Below, piece after piece: positions 32,001-42,400 of a stretch of DNA of 64,000 nucleotides (its first letter is position 1; every line of letters starts with the position of its first letter). The notes beneath the pieces are model-generated. The model was given only the letters and a program-made list of their open reading frames with translations, was not told the origin of the DNA and did no database searches. The stretch is from Schizochytrium sp. TIO01 (Eukaryota > Sar > Bigyra > Thraustochytrida > Thraustochytriidae), in contig SMSO01000004.1 in assembly GCA_004764695.1 (NCBI GenBank), positions 332,501 through 396,500 on the forward strand. Direction: 5' to 3'. Position numbers and translations under genes: made by a program.

Positions 32001-33254
32001 GGATCTAACTTCAAGAATCAACTCGCAAGTGCGATGGCAGTCATCCGTGGCAGTGACCCGCACTACATTCGATGTTTGAAACCGAATGCTGAAAATAAAC
32101 CGGGTCGTTTTGAGCGTCTCAGTATGATGAGTCAATTGCGATACTCTGGAGTGATTGAACTCGTTCGAGTTACCAAAGCTGGCTATCCAACACGGTTTTC
32201 ATTAGGCGACTTCATCGAGCGATTTGCAGTTCTTAGCTATGGTTTGCAAAAAGCAGCAAAGAAGGGCTCACAGCTTGCACAAAGTGGTAATCTCAGCGCT
32301 CAACGTGCTATGTGCAAGAAAATTTGTGATAACGTCAAAATCAAACACGGCGCGGACTATCAAATTGGGCATACAAAGATGTTTCTGCGCCAAGCTACTC
32401 TGTCATACTTGGAGATGAAGAAAGCTGAACGTACCTACGACAGTATTGTTCGAATCCAAAGGGCATTTCGTCAGTATCGAGCTGAGTTCAAGAAACGGTA
32501 TGCTGCGATTGTGATTCAGAGAAATGTCAGAGGATATCTAGTTCGTATGGAAACTGAAATTCTCTTGGAACGACGTGCACTTGCTGCTGAGATAATTCAG
32601 ACCAACCCTCATTTTCAACGCTGGCTTGATTGGGTTATGCGAAAGTCGAGAGCAGAGCGTCGCCGTCGCCGTCGTCGAGCAGTTCAGCGGCTTCCCTTTA
32701 CATGGCATACCCCGCCATGGGTGGAAAACAATAAAGATATTCTCATGTGGGTTGCGCCGGGTCTTTTCCTCTATTTTCTTCCATCCATTTTAAGATTAAT
32801 CGGCTCGGTCGTGCATAACTTCAACTTATTGCCGCTATTCGCTGCGATGCTAGCTTCAGGGATGTTTTTTGGGGGTCTGGGTATGCAACATGTAGAAGAC
32901 ATTTTGCATCATTTTCGGTCTGCGGCAATTGCAAGTGCATCTGCATCTTCTCGGAGGCATGCACGTGCAAGAAAATCAACAGCCCGTCGACGGTCTGTGG
33001 ATGATCGCTCGACCACAAGTCGTCGTAGCAGGGATCGTAAGAATAGGACCTCGTCGAGGAAGTCCCGCCGACGCGATGCTAACAGACGAGAAAATATTCG
33101 CGGTGTAGAAACCTCTGCTCGCTTCAATGCAAGAGCCACACGATTGCGTGCCGAAAAAGCCAAGTCAAAGCGCCGTTCTCAATCTTTTGAAATGTCTGCG
33201 TCAGGGGCTCGTGCACAGCCCAAATTTAGAGGTATTTATCTTTCACGGAAATGA
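29019..33254 (+). CDS. Unconventional myosin with C-terminal membrane hairpin
   Basis: 1411 residues. It opens with a small helical module (VLSNFYKVYAPEKIDDVDRV, to about 57), then acidic and Arg/Ser-rich disordered stretches to about 235, then an SH3-like N-terminal motor subdomain (about 255-305). The myosin motor (about 310-1125) has P-loop GESGAGKTET (417-426), switch I NNSSRFGK-type motif (471-479), switch II DIFGFEVF (782-789), and the actin-side HYIRCLKPN (1015-1023). A 55-residue charged insertion (about 695-750) interrupts the upper 50-kDa region. Two IQ motifs follow (about 1142-1180). Unusually, the tail has two hydrophobic helices (about 1242-1264 and 1268-1290) and then a very basic Arg/Ser-rich end. 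The motor motifs all look intact, so an active ATPase anchored directly in a membrane is inferred. Class cannot be assigned. It converges on the BRWD-like gene. Confidence 0.92.
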   Translation: MPRNSKTKAWDLPRVLSNFYKVYAPEKIDDVDRVIAHFQGREDDLIETLEDKYSVAFNRDGSFEDVILEDEDDDTRNPGLGDELDGEEEDESYTYATDSDEEDRTISDESYDSDEFEPDPELKEELEFSMKSEKAKAADFARAAAAVIAARQPRQRTITETLEDNTRKSKSRSVSHSVRSSRRNVRASSKLRRASKVSTSSHSSKSRRPSLHKSTSKMSRRSSVSKKGLKANRDFGFVEVGISVAEKAKYLSKTGTEVWIRDADEAWISGVVANSKADGEVSVKISNGRRSQVLSVEPDDVEPVLEPTSSLYKVDDLTKLKALHEPSLLQALQERFARDSIYTYTGPILLAVNPFKPLNIYGEAVASQYTESSKGFTSKGSRLKPVDLPPHVYKLADDAYRALIERGGRNQSILVSGESGAGKTETVKIVLNYLSYVSSFGRKLGKVYAADRVLRANPVLESFGNAKTLRNDNSSRFGKFIQVQFDENKGDLKGAYIETYLLEKARVVHQAKGERNYHIFYELAAGASSEQRRRWNFPKSLKSCRYTCQSGTMKRSDIDDLAQFQTTVGAMEVLNFSPSDVERIFRCVVAVLHLGNIDFDETINKEGLSAAFVVNPEESTELASELLGIDAGHLEEVLTTRIINISGSESMVKPMSMIEAEDARDALAMNLYERVFGWVVWRTNLSIGMDDKQYEAMLARQEQQRQYLERARRRGEEEDLEELAAAGPVPAEITSVGASLSMNPFRISINKAFAHALRVSGLARQSDSDREPAHDYLIGCLDIFGFEVFQTNSFEQLCINYTNEQLQHQFNEFVFQYEQEEYVREGIDWTFVTFPDNAECISMIESKPIGLLSLIDEECLWPKGTDASLWAKLETNLPKKFPDHFLITRFDRANSSFTIRHFAGDVSYCVTGFCIKNKNELRQEAVDLIRSSTDRLVSMLLPASAEAAAGGADMAAHFDSLMSESGKPTRRARGGSLSGPAPPQRGTKILKTTVGSNFKNQLASAMAVIRGSDPHYIRCLKPNAENKPGRFERLSMMSQLRYSGVIELVRVTKAGYPTRFSLGDFIERFAVLSYGLQKAAKKGSQLAQSGNLSAQRAMCKKICDNVKIKHGADYQIGHTKMFLRQATLSYLEMKKAERTYDSIVRIQRAFRQYRAEFKKRYAAIVIQRNVRGYLVRMETEILLERRALAAEIIQTNPHFQRWLDWVMRKSRAERRRRRRRAVQRLPFTWHTPPWVENNKDILMWVAPGLFLYFLPSILRLIGSVVHNFNLLPLFAAMLASGMFFGGLGMQHVEDILHHFRSAAIASASASSRRHARARKSTARRRSVDDRSTTSRRSRDRKNRTSSRKSRRRDANRRENIRGVETSARFNARATRLRAEKAKSKRRSQSFEMSASGARAQPKFRGIYLSRK

Positions 33255-33668
33255 GGTAGCTTGTAATTCCGTGCTTTGATTTCAATGTCTACTTGTGTTT
33301 TTTATTGAAAAGTAAACTATGAAATTTTCGTTTGTGTTTTCTGTTTTTCATCGTTTGCTTATATTCGCATTGTTTAAGCCATCTTGTGAACAAGTCTTTT
33401 TCCAAATATCTTGCTTCCAAGAAACTTTGACAATTGAACAACCTACTTGCCATTTTCTATATTTCCACCTTTAATTTTAGAATCAGGCCAAAGTTATAGC
33501 TAAAATTAGGTGGTGAAGTACTTCTGGAAAGTTGGAGATGGCAAATCGGTATAGAGTAGGAGAGTGAAAAAAAATATGAATATAAAGAGAAAAAAATAAG
33601 AGTGTGTTGAATAAAAGGAAACCGAAGAAGACTACAGCGCCACATATACACATCCACTAAAACTATAG
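33255..33668. other. Convergent spacer
   Basis: 414 bp between the converging myosin and BRWD-like genes, AT-rich, presumably two 3' UTRs. Nothing else seen. Confidence 0.5.
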
Positions 33669-36600
33669 CTAACGACGGCGCGTTCGTGTGCTTCGAGGTT
33701 GATACACCTCCTCTTCCTCGCCATCTAGGTCTTCATCATCATCGAATTCATCTTCCTCGGAATCCACATAACCGTTTCGATGGCCATATTTGATAGCGCT
33801 CTTTGCGCGTTTTGGAGCACCTCCGCCTTTAGAGGCTGTTCTTGTGCGTTTAGTACCTCTGGAACCAGTAGATACACGTGCAGGGCGCCGGCGGTTTGAC
33901 CTTTCTCCATAATTATCGTCATCGTCATCATCTTCATCGTCAGAGTTATCGAAGTCTTCTTCCTCATCTTCGTCTTCCTCATCGTCTTCATCTTCGTCGC
34001 TTTCTGCAGCTGCGCGTCGTTTAGGCGCCTTTGCTTTGCTCTTGCTAGGGCCCTTGTCTTTGCTTGATTTTCCCCCGAACTCGGACGAATCGAGATTTGA
34101 CAAGGGCAGAGACACCCAGCTAGCCAAGCCTACTATGTCTGTCGCGACCTTCGGGATTTCTCTGTCAACCATGTTTTTCCCATTAATCGCAGCACGGTAC
34201 ACTGGCGTACCTTCCTGATTAAACAACACTGCATTGTCAAATACCAGGGTCAGATCAGCCTCATAGGCCTTCATGATAGCAACAGCAGTGGATTCGGAAA
34301 GGAGGGTATTTCTGCCAGTGGCATCATTACCATATTCACCATCCTCAAGTTTGTCTACAATTGTGCTGAAGTCCATTGGTTGGCTGATAATATCCAAATA
34401 ACCAGGAACAACAGTCGGGTCAACTGGCTCCGCAAATATTTTTTGCCGGTCTTGTTTCTTCAACTTAGCCAAGACACCGCGAAGACCTGTCATGAGAGCA
34501 GAAGAACTCACAGTATCCCCAGCTGTAGTGGCTGAAATTGTTGCACCTCCGCCCGGAAGAGCTCGCCTGCGGCGTCCATGACGACCCAAATCTTGCTCTG
34601 ACATTTGTCTATCCTTGCTTTCGATTGCATCGCCATCGCCATCGCTATCATCGCTATCATCATCATCGTCATCTCCATCATCATCAGTGGCATTACCACC
34701 ATTCTGTTGATATGATTGTTGTTGTTGCACATGGGAAATAGACGATGAGGATGAAGAACTCGCATTCCTGTTAGAATCTGTCATATCTTGCTGGGGTTGT
34801 TCCTTGGCAACTTCCTTGCGAATAACATCAAGCAAGATACGTTGGAGCTTGTCAGCATAAGCACAGATCTGCGAACGGCTATCATTGTAAATAAAGCAAT
34901 CTTGGCGAATAAGTTTGACGTCACGTTCAATGGCCTCTACGTGACGATAATAGTGGCCACGCAAGCGGTTCACAATTGTCAACATATCCATGGGAAGCGG
35001 AACCATTGTTCCATACATAGGGACAGAATGGAGATTCACTGGTTCGATAAAGGGCTGGGCACAAGGATGCTCAATTTGAATTTCATCAAACTTGCTAGCA
35101 ATGCGATTCGCAAGTCGCTTACTTACTCCATCATTTGCCGATAAATCCACGCAAAAGGCCTGTACGCGGTGCTCCTTACGAAGTTCCCATGCAGATTGAT
35201 ATTCGTCGTCATCGGCGCCAGTCTCATTCCAGCGCACACAAATTGTTTGCCAAGGTGACCCTGGCCACGAAGAATCAGAAGAGCTGATTTCCTGCACCTG
35301 GCCTGCATAGAGTACAGATTCTCCATGGGTGCCAGTATAAATCGCATACACTGTGTCTCTCGGTTTGATACTTTGCTGCATACCGGCTTCAAAACGCTCA
35401 CGTAGAAGGATAAACTCTGCATCATCAAAAGCATGATAAGTCACTTTGAATCGAGCGCGCTTTGACACAACTACCTCAGGTGGATTGGAACTCCAAAATG
35501 ACCCTTCAGGAACAGGTATTGCGCCTTGAAGAAGATGTTGTGAAGGAACAGAGACAACCGTCAACTCGAGACGAGATTCAACTCTCGGATCTTGTCCTTC
35601 ACCCACCTGCCGCTGATGTTCATCACTTGGAAAAGTGTAGTCAACTTTATCAACACGACAGAGAACGACCGGCCATGTTCTCTGCCACCAACTTGACTGC
35701 CAAGGTGCAACTTCCGAAATAGGATAGGTTCGCAGGTAATGGTGATGTCCTTGGGCGCAATAGACCACAATATCACCTACTTGAGGACAGTACGGGTCAC
35801 TGGGAATGCGACCCACAGTCTTGCGCAGCCATTCACGATCATAGAAACGAAGCACTGATACAGTGTTACTTGGTTCCTCAACAGAGCTACGTCGTCGGCT
35901 ATTGGTAGAAGGACGGCTTCCACGCTTCGCCTTCGTACTGCGTTGAGGACGTTGCGGAAGTTCCTCGTCCTCGTCCTCTTCTTCTTCATCTTCGAGATCA
36001 TCCTCATCATCTTCTTCATCTTTGGCATAAATAACATCATCCTCGTCGTCATCGTAGTAATGTGAGCTACGTCTTGTGGAGCGAGATGCACGAGCAGATC
36101 GGCGTTGCGGGAGTCGGCGTAATGCTCGGCCACTGCGTGTGCGACGAGGCTCGCCATCCTCAGAACCATTTTCCATATCATCATCTTCTTCCATAGCGTC
36201 TCCACCATTTTTGTCATCCCACTGCTCATCAGCATCATCTTCACTGTCGCTACTCAGGTTAGGTCCGCTCATTGTTGGTGGAAGATTTTCGAAATCTTCA
36301 ATACGGCGAATCTGATTCCGAGCCTGGCGAGCAGCAGCGCGACCACGACGTTGGTTCTGTCGACCAGTACCATTGCTAGCATTAGTTGCTTCGGCCTCCT
36401 CGCGTCTGTTCGCATTTTCACGCAGTTGTTGAAGTTGTTCTTGTTCCGCACGTTCGCAAGCAAGAAGGCCAGAAGAACTGTTTCCAGGTGCAGGTGCATA
36501 GCCCATTACACCACTAGATTGTGGTGCGCGCGAAGGCGCAATAGCGGTATTTGGAACATTTGTTGGCTGTCGCATGCGAACCACATCACGAGTAACTCGC

Positions 36601-39482
36601 ATGCTTCGAGCTGGAGTGAGCTGGGTTTCCGCGTTTGATCGAGCAATGCGCTCATCTACTTCTTGGAACTTTTCTTCAAGCTTTTCCATAGCCGCCTTCT
36701 CGTTGTTGTGAAGCTGCTTCTCGATTTGACGAATAATAGAACGTCTTTCGACACGCATTGCTTCAGCATTTTGTGCAGCCGAGCCGTTTCCTTCAACATG
36801 TCGGACCTGTACAGCATACTCGGCACCCTGGCTGTCCACCAGCGGGACATTGGTAATCATATGAGGGGGGCGCTGTGTACGAGCGTCGAGAACGTTGCCA
36901 AAAGCATCACGCAAGAGTTCAGAATAATCAGTGGAGAAGAATTGTTCTGGATAAGCTCCTGCATATACAGTAGTATCCTGGGATCCAATAAGAATAAGAC
37001 GACCACCCACATCAGTCACGACAATTGCAGCCGAACTAGATCCTTGCGGGGTAAATGCACCATCAAGGATTGTCAACGGACCATACTGCGAAGAAATTGG
37101 GATTTTGCAAAGCAACTTTCCACTGTAGACATCCCAAACGCATATTTGTCCATCATAACCACCAGTCATGAACAGACGTTTATCTGTAGGATGGGCGCGT
37201 AGAACAAATGCAGGTTTGCGATGAGCCCCAACATTATGCATCAACTCACCAGTGTAAGAGTCAAATATCAAAACACGCTGGTCGAAGAATTCTGCAAGGT
37301 CCTCGTATTCGGTTTGATCCCAATTTTTCCTTAGTTTCATCGATTGTAACACGATGACGAACTGGTCATCTCCACTCCACGCGCAGGCATCAAGGGTTGG
37401 AAGTCTGTAACGATTTGTCGAGCGACGACGACCTTCAGGTCCACTGTGTGCTCCTTGCGTGCCGGCGAAAGCTGTGTTTGTGTTGCGTGTAACGCCAAGC
37501 ACGCGGTGGTGAGGCGTTGAAAAATAGTCTACAGATTGGTCTATAGTTGAGCGTTTTGGCCAATACCAAATCCGCACCGTACCATCCTGCACAGAACCAG
37601 TAAGCACACGATCACCTTTTTTAGACCACTCGGCTTGAGTAACTGAATCGGTATGTCCGCATAACGTGCAAATGAGCCTTCCGCTTCCATCGACATACTC
37701 CCCATTCACAAGATCAGGTTTAGTCACCGCGTCAGGTACTGCGGAGCAACCCTCTGGAATGTTCCGCGATACAGCCCAAATTCTTGCAATGCCGTCGTCA
37801 CACCCTGTGACCACGAGGCCGCCCTGAGGGGCCGCAGACATAACATTGACTTCCACAGACGGTGTTTCACTCGGAATTGGGGCCTTTTGGCGTAGATGAG
37901 GTAGTACTATGGGGACGCGTGGGGACAAAAATCGTGTGGTGATACCGGCAGCGGCCACGACGTTTGCAGACACAACAGGCCCAGAACCTTGCAGGCCTTC
38001 GCCCCCCGACAAGGATGACGACGAGTGCTGCCCACTACCTCCTACTGAGGTCTGCTCAGCTGCCCCTGGTGTTTCATGCCCATTCCTACTTGTTGAGGAG
38101 CTGCTGGATGATGATGATGATGATGATGACGAGTTTGTGCTTGAACGAAGTTGAGAAATCTGCAGTTCGACTTCGTCAATGATACGTTGTGTGTCCCAAA
38201 CGCAAATCATGCCATCATCGCTTGCGGACATGAGAAGATTCTCCTTGGCATCGAAGTTGACTACGTTAATGCACTTACGGTGCGGACGGAGTACAGCAAT
38301 GTGGCGGCCCGTCATGAGCTCCCACAAGCGCACAGTTTCATCAACGGATGTAGATGCTAGATAACGATTGGTCTTGTCAATGGCTACGTCACAAATCATT
38401 TTTTCGTGAGCACGAAAAGTTACCGAGAGCTGACCAGTCCGCGCGTTCCAGAGTTTACATAGAGCATCATCTGAGCCAGTCACAATCCACCGGCCAGTCT
38501 TGTCGACTGCTACACAAAAGACGTAAGCTCTATGACCATAGATCTTTTTCATGACCCGAAGGCGTTTGCAGACGAGATCCCGAGCTGGCCCATCTAGCTT
38601 TTGTTCAATTCTTGCACCAAGTTGGGCTCCACTGACAAGATCTGTGACGCTAGAGGAAGCTCTTCGCCTGCTGACCAGGTCATCGCGGAGTGCTTCTTTG
38701 GCAGCAACAATCGCACGTTCGACACGTTCTAGTTTGTTCCGACGATCACTGATGCGTTTCGCAAGGTATGCGGGGACGTTCGTTTCGTTGTTCTTGCTAA
38801 GGCTTCGGCCTACACGGATCAGTTCTGCCTCAATGTTTCGTTTCTCCTGGCGCAGACTGATGAGCGTTGACGGACGGAAACTCTTTGCTCCACTCCCCGC
38901 GGAGATGTGTGGCATAGAGGGCATGCCATAATCCACCTCGCCATTCTTGTGGGCTTCCGCATCGGGTGCGAGTAGGTCAGCTGGGTTTCTGAGTAAACTG
39001 GCGGGCAAATTTGTCCGTAGGGACCTCATTCGCGCGGCTTCCGGGCAGGCTTCCACTTCAGCCTCGGCATCAGCTCCGCGAAGCGTAGCTGCGGCGGCAG
39101 CTGATTCCCGAGCAGCTCTCTCACCGTCTTCTAGAGCAGCTTCGCGCACGTGCAGAGCCTCTATAAGGACTCTTCGAAGCTGATCAGGCGCAACCTCAGC
39201 GTATCTGCCACGAAGGTCCTCGAATGAAGCATTCCTCAACTCCCCGCTCCAGCCCGTAGCCTTTCCAAAAAGCCCTCGCGCCTGCATCTCCTCATTCATT
39301 GCTGTCACGCTTTGCATTTGAAGCGAGTTGTTGCTCAAATAGTTTGCAATCAAGAAGTGAAGCTGTCGATCGAGGGCTTCTTGAGTCTTTTCATTATGGA
39401 GAGAAGACTTCATCTCCAAGGCGTAGCCAACGCCATTGCCGCCTGTAGTGCCACCGCCCAGGTTTTTCGTACCGTTCTCCAT
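33669..39482 (-). CDS. BRWD/PHIP-type WD40 and double bromodomain protein
   Basis: 1937 residues in one exon. Residues 35-110 resemble the N-terminal helical region of BRWD proteins. WD40 blades run from about 312 to 850, for example YGHRAYVFCVAVDKTGRWIV, RAHEKMICDVAIDKT and GHTDSVTQAEWSKKGDRVLT, with a poly-Ser insertion at 448-463. Acidic/basic disordered stretches follow (1070-1205). A BRWD-specific tudor-like region (about 1230-1440) includes PQVGDIVVYCAQGHHHYLRT. Two bromodomains follow: about 1465-1555, with acetyl-lysine Asn in FIYNDSRS, and about 1672-1770, with Asn in AVLFNQEGTP. The C-terminus is acidic/basic, ending in an Arg cluster. Metazoan relatives BRWD1/BRWD3/PHIP bind chromatin and act as CUL4-DDB1 substrate receptors. 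The same nuclear role is inferred. Confidence 0.93.
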   Translation of the reverse strand: MENGTKNLGGGTTGGNGVGYALEMKSSLHNEKTQEALDRQLHFLIANYLSNNSLQMQSVTAMNEEMQARGLFGKATGWSGELRNASFEDLRGRYAEVAPDQLRRVLIEALHVREAALEDGERAARESAAAAATLRGADAEAEVEACPEAARMRSLRTNLPASLLRNPADLLAPDAEAHKNGEVDYGMPSMPHISAGSGAKSFRPSTLISLRQEKRNIEAELIRVGRSLSKNNETNVPAYLAKRISDRRNKLERVERAIVAAKEALRDDLVSRRRASSSVTDLVSGAQLGARIEQKLDGPARDLVCKRLRVMKKIYGHRAYVFCVAVDKTGRWIVTGSDDALCKLWNARTGQLSVTFRAHEKMICDVAIDKTNRYLASTSVDETVRLWELMTGRHIAVLRPHRKCINVVNFDAKENLLMSASDDGMICVWDTQRIIDEVELQISQLRSSTNSSSSSSSSSSSSSTSRNGHETPGAAEQTSVGGSGQHSSSSLSGGEGLQGSGPVVSANVVAAAGITTRFLSPRVPIVLPHLRQKAPIPSETPSVEVNVMSAAPQGGLVVTGCDDGIARIWAVSRNIPEGCSAVPDAVTKPDLVNGEYVDGSGRLICTLCGHTDSVTQAEWSKKGDRVLTGSVQDGTVRIWYWPKRSTIDQSVDYFSTPHHRVLGVTRNTNTAFAGTQGAHSGPEGRRRSTNRYRLPTLDACAWSGDDQFVIVLQSMKLRKNWDQTEYEDLAEFFDQRVLIFDSYTGELMHNVGAHRKPAFVLRAHPTDKRLFMTGGYDGQICVWDVYSGKLLCKIPISSQYGPLTILDGAFTPQGSSSAAIVVTDVGGRLILIGSQDTTVYAGAYPEQFFSTDYSELLRDAFGNVLDARTQRPPHMITNVPLVDSQGAEYAVQVRHVEGNGSAAQNAEAMRVERRSIIRQIEKQLHNNEKAAMEKLEEKFQEVDERIARSNAETQLTPARSMRVTRDVVRMRQPTNVPNTAIAPSRAPQSSGVMGYAPAPGNSSSGLLACERAEQEQLQQLRENANRREEAEATNASNGTGRQNQRRGRAAARQARNQIRRIEDFENLPPTMSGPNLSSDSEDDADEQWDDKNGGDAMEEDDDMENGSEDGEPRRTRSGRALRRLPQRRSARASRSTRRSSHYYDDDEDDVIYAKDEEDDEDDLEDEEEEDEDEELPQRPQRSTKAKRGSRPSTNSRRRSSVEEPSNTVSVLRFYDREWLRKTVGRIPSDPYCPQVGDIVVYCAQGHHHYLRTYPISEVAPWQSSWWQRTWPVVLCRVDKVDYTFPSDEHQRQVGEGQDPRVESRLELTVVSVPSQHLLQGAIPVPEGSFWSSNPPEVVVSKRARFKVTYHAFDDAEFILLRERFEAGMQQSIKPRDTVYAIYTGTHGESVLYAGQVQEISSSDSSWPGSPWQTICVRWNETGADDDEYQSAWELRKEHRVQAFCVDLSANDGVSKRLANRIASKFDEIQIEHPCAQPFIEPVNLHSVPMYGTMVPLPMDMLTIVNRLRGHYYRHVEAIERDVKLIRQDCFIYNDSRSQICAYADKLQRILLDVIRKEVAKEQPQQDMTDSNRNASSSSSSSISHVQQQQSYQQNGGNATDDDGDDDDDDSDDSDGDGDAIESKDRQMSEQDLGRHGRRRRALPGGGATISATTAGDTVSSSALMTGLRGVLAKLKKQDRQKIFAEPVDPTVVPGYLDIISQPMDFSTIVDKLEDGEYGNDATGRNTLLSESTAVAIMKAYEADLTLVFDNAVLFNQEGTPVYRAAINGKNMVDREIPKVATDIVGLASWVSLPLSNLDSSEFGGKSSKDKGPSKSKAKAPKRRAAAESDEDEDDEEDEDEEEDFDNSDDEDDDDDDNYGERSNRRRPARVSTGSRGTKRTRTASKGGGAPKRAKSAIKYGHRNGYVDSEEDEFDDDEDLDGEEEEVYQPRSTRTRRR

Positions 39483-42400
39483 ATTTTATTTTCAAAGTTC
39501 GTAGTAGTATCAACAAAAGTCGAAATTCTAGCTCGCTCCAGGGCTAATCTGGGTTAGAATCCTTATCCTGGCGGTGAAGAGGCTGATGACTTATGCACTA
39601 AACTCAGGCCCAAGATCTTCAAAAGGTCAACTTTGATTTCTGAAGAAAGAATTTGGATTTGGAAATAATAATAATAATAATAATCTTTCAAATCCAAGAC
39701 CAAGGTGGTTAGAGTCTCGAGGTCCTCAAAGTCCAGAGACTTTCCACTCCCTCTCCTCTGCCGTCTTTTTTTAGACAGTTGCTCTTCAGTTGACTCTTAG
39801 GCGTCAGAGGCCTCCCGGTGCCCCCTCCAAGCAGTTTTCCCTCGAGGTAGAGCCCCTCCACTTCCCAAGCAGCTCGCGCTCTCGTAGACGCTGCCGCTGG
39901 CGTCGCCGCCGCCGAAGGTGAAATGAATTGAAACCGAGTGACAGATAACGCTGTGCCGCCCAAACGAAACGCGTCGCTGCAAGCGCGCTTCCAGAGGCGC
40001 GCCTCCGAGGGGGCGAGCAAGTCACCGCGATGACCCTCTGCCAACGCCGGCTGCCCAACGCCGCAACCGGGCCGCGCCGAAGCTGTGCGCCGTCGATCGC
40101 GATTTGAATTAGTTCAAACCAAAGTCGCTCTCTCCAAAAGCCTCCGCGCTCCTTCTTTTACCTCCTTTTAAACGCCCTTTTAATCCTCTGTCTTTCGCTA
40201 ACTAAAATCTTTTCAAGGTCCTTTTAGTGCTCTTTCAAGGGCCCTTCCCCTTTCGCATTTCTTCTTTTCTCGAGCCACCTATGGTAAGTACTGCTGCTAA
40301 GAATGGCCCTGGAGCAGGCAGGTTTCAAGAACCTGCGCCCGGCTTGCGCTCTGTCTGGCCTGGCGGAGCTTCGCAGCTCCTCCCAGCAAGAGGAAACTGA
40401 AGTTCTTGCTTTTCGAGGATGGAGAAGGCAGACCATCTTTGGAGATGAAAAAATCTTCGGTACTGCTGTTCAAGTTAATTTGTTTGTTTGTTTGACAGGA
40501 AAAAATGAATAAATTCGCGATTGTGCTATGAAAGCTTAAATGACCCTTAGCAGAGGCTGCCAGTTTGAACGCGCACATCTCTCAGTGGTAGCTACTTTTC
40601 CCCTCTCTCATGATATATTTTAAAACATTGAGACGTCAATCTTCTCCTCTAATCCCCACTGAAGACATTCTGCTCTGAAGGCCATGCAGTGGAGCTGTGG
40701 GGCCTTACCCTCTTGAATTTTTTTCCCGCCGTGCCAAAACCGGGCAACAAAAGGTCTCTAGCATGGGATCCCTGATTCAGAAAAGCTCAAGATTGTACAA
40801 AACGCTTGTTCAAGCTGGTCTTGGCCTTTGTATCAAGTCATGGCCTCATCCCTTCATAATGGATTGAGCGAGGCTGCTCATGCTCTCGCCGTAGTTAGCC
40901 TGCAAATCTCTCAGTTTGTTTTAAAAACGTTTTATATTTTCCCTCAGCTCCTCCTATCCCCACTAAAGTGACTTCAGTCACATTCCTTCCCACATCTTCT
41001 CCTCCTAGACTATCTTTTCTGAGCAATTTTAGTTTTTTTTTTTTTCTCTTTTTTTTCCTATTTTAAATCAAGAGTCGAGGAGTGCGCTATCAATGCCTAA
41101 GGTTTATACTAACGTTAATATCGAAGGTTTAGTTGTCACACATTTGATCGACATCGATTGCGCTTTCCATGTGCAGATCAACATCGGGACCCAAACCCTC
41201 TATAGCTTAGATTTTTCTGAGTCCATACATACGAAAGGTCGCTAAAAAGTTTGCGTGGTAGCATCTCTGCAGGTTTTCCACCGCCCGGCTTTAGATTGAG
41301 CGAGATTGCATCCATTTTGGTCCGGCGGTTTAATGAGGTCCAGCAATGGCCATTTCGTTGTTGGCGGGCACAAGCGCTCTCAAAACGCGCTGGGAATTTG
41401 CGATCTTGGCCTTTCGACGTTTTTTTTTTTCTTTCCAAATTCCTCGGGCGCACCTCTTTCATTTGGCCTCGATTCGAGCTTCTTCCGGTTGCCGCCTATT
41501 TTCTTGACTTGCCGTCGTCTCGAGCATTACAGGCATGCCTACCTATTCGTGAGCAAGCGAGCGAGAGCGAGTGCTTTATCAAGCGACTTTGGGCAGGCCA
41601 AACTGCTCCACGAGAGGCAATTTCGGCTCCACTTATGATGGGCAATCGTGACCAGGGCGCATTTTTTTTCTTTCCGCTTTGCTGTTTTTCCCCTTTTCTT
41701 TGATTTGCCTCTTTTTTTTCTTGCTTCCTTCCATCCTACTTTTTGCGGGTTCCGCTGCCTCGACGACGTGCATTTGCAGGCGCGGTCACATCGTGATGGT
41801 GGTTGCGAAGGTTTTGTGCGAGTGACTTTGGGTGTATGCTTTTTGGCTGAGTTCTCTCTTTTATGCTCCTTCTGATATGGCCAGGCCTCGGAAATGCATG
41901 TGGTGCTTAATTTGCTCGTTGTCACAGCCTGCTGAGACCTGCAGACCAGCAAATCGAGATGTGTCCTGCAAGGCTATCCCTATTTGAAGTTTGGTTCTTA
42001 GTGTGGAAATTGTGTAAACGCAATACTAACTCTCGACTGAAATCGTGGTTATATGTGGCCTATTCCAGTAGTAGCCTTTAAACCCCAAATCTAGATCAAC
42101 GACACACCGGTTATTTTTGCAAAAAGTTATAAAGCTGTGTTCCTAGAAACTAGTTGGAAAGACACAGCCATCAATTGACTGGCGGCTTTGAAAAGAAGAC
42201 AAGGTTGGGGCACTCAAGCGAAAGGTGCAAAGTACCAACTTTAGCCATAATCCATCTTCGAAGCTATGGGGGTCGGGTTTGACCAAGAGGGTTGATTTCA
42301 TATGGGGCGCGTCGGTAGACTATATTTTCCTAGGGGTTGAAATTTACAAGCGTATCGGCGGAGACAGGCAGAGTAGTTTGTTTTGAAGTCGACAAAGGAA

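Noticed and set aside
40560-40620. tRNA-like string CTCAGTGGTAG
   Set aside because: Resembles an A box, but no B box (GGTTCGANNCC) or acceptor stem follows.
41251-41703. 150-codon frame in the spacer after BRWD
   Set aside because: Phe-rich translation of T-runs, no domain, two frames open at once.
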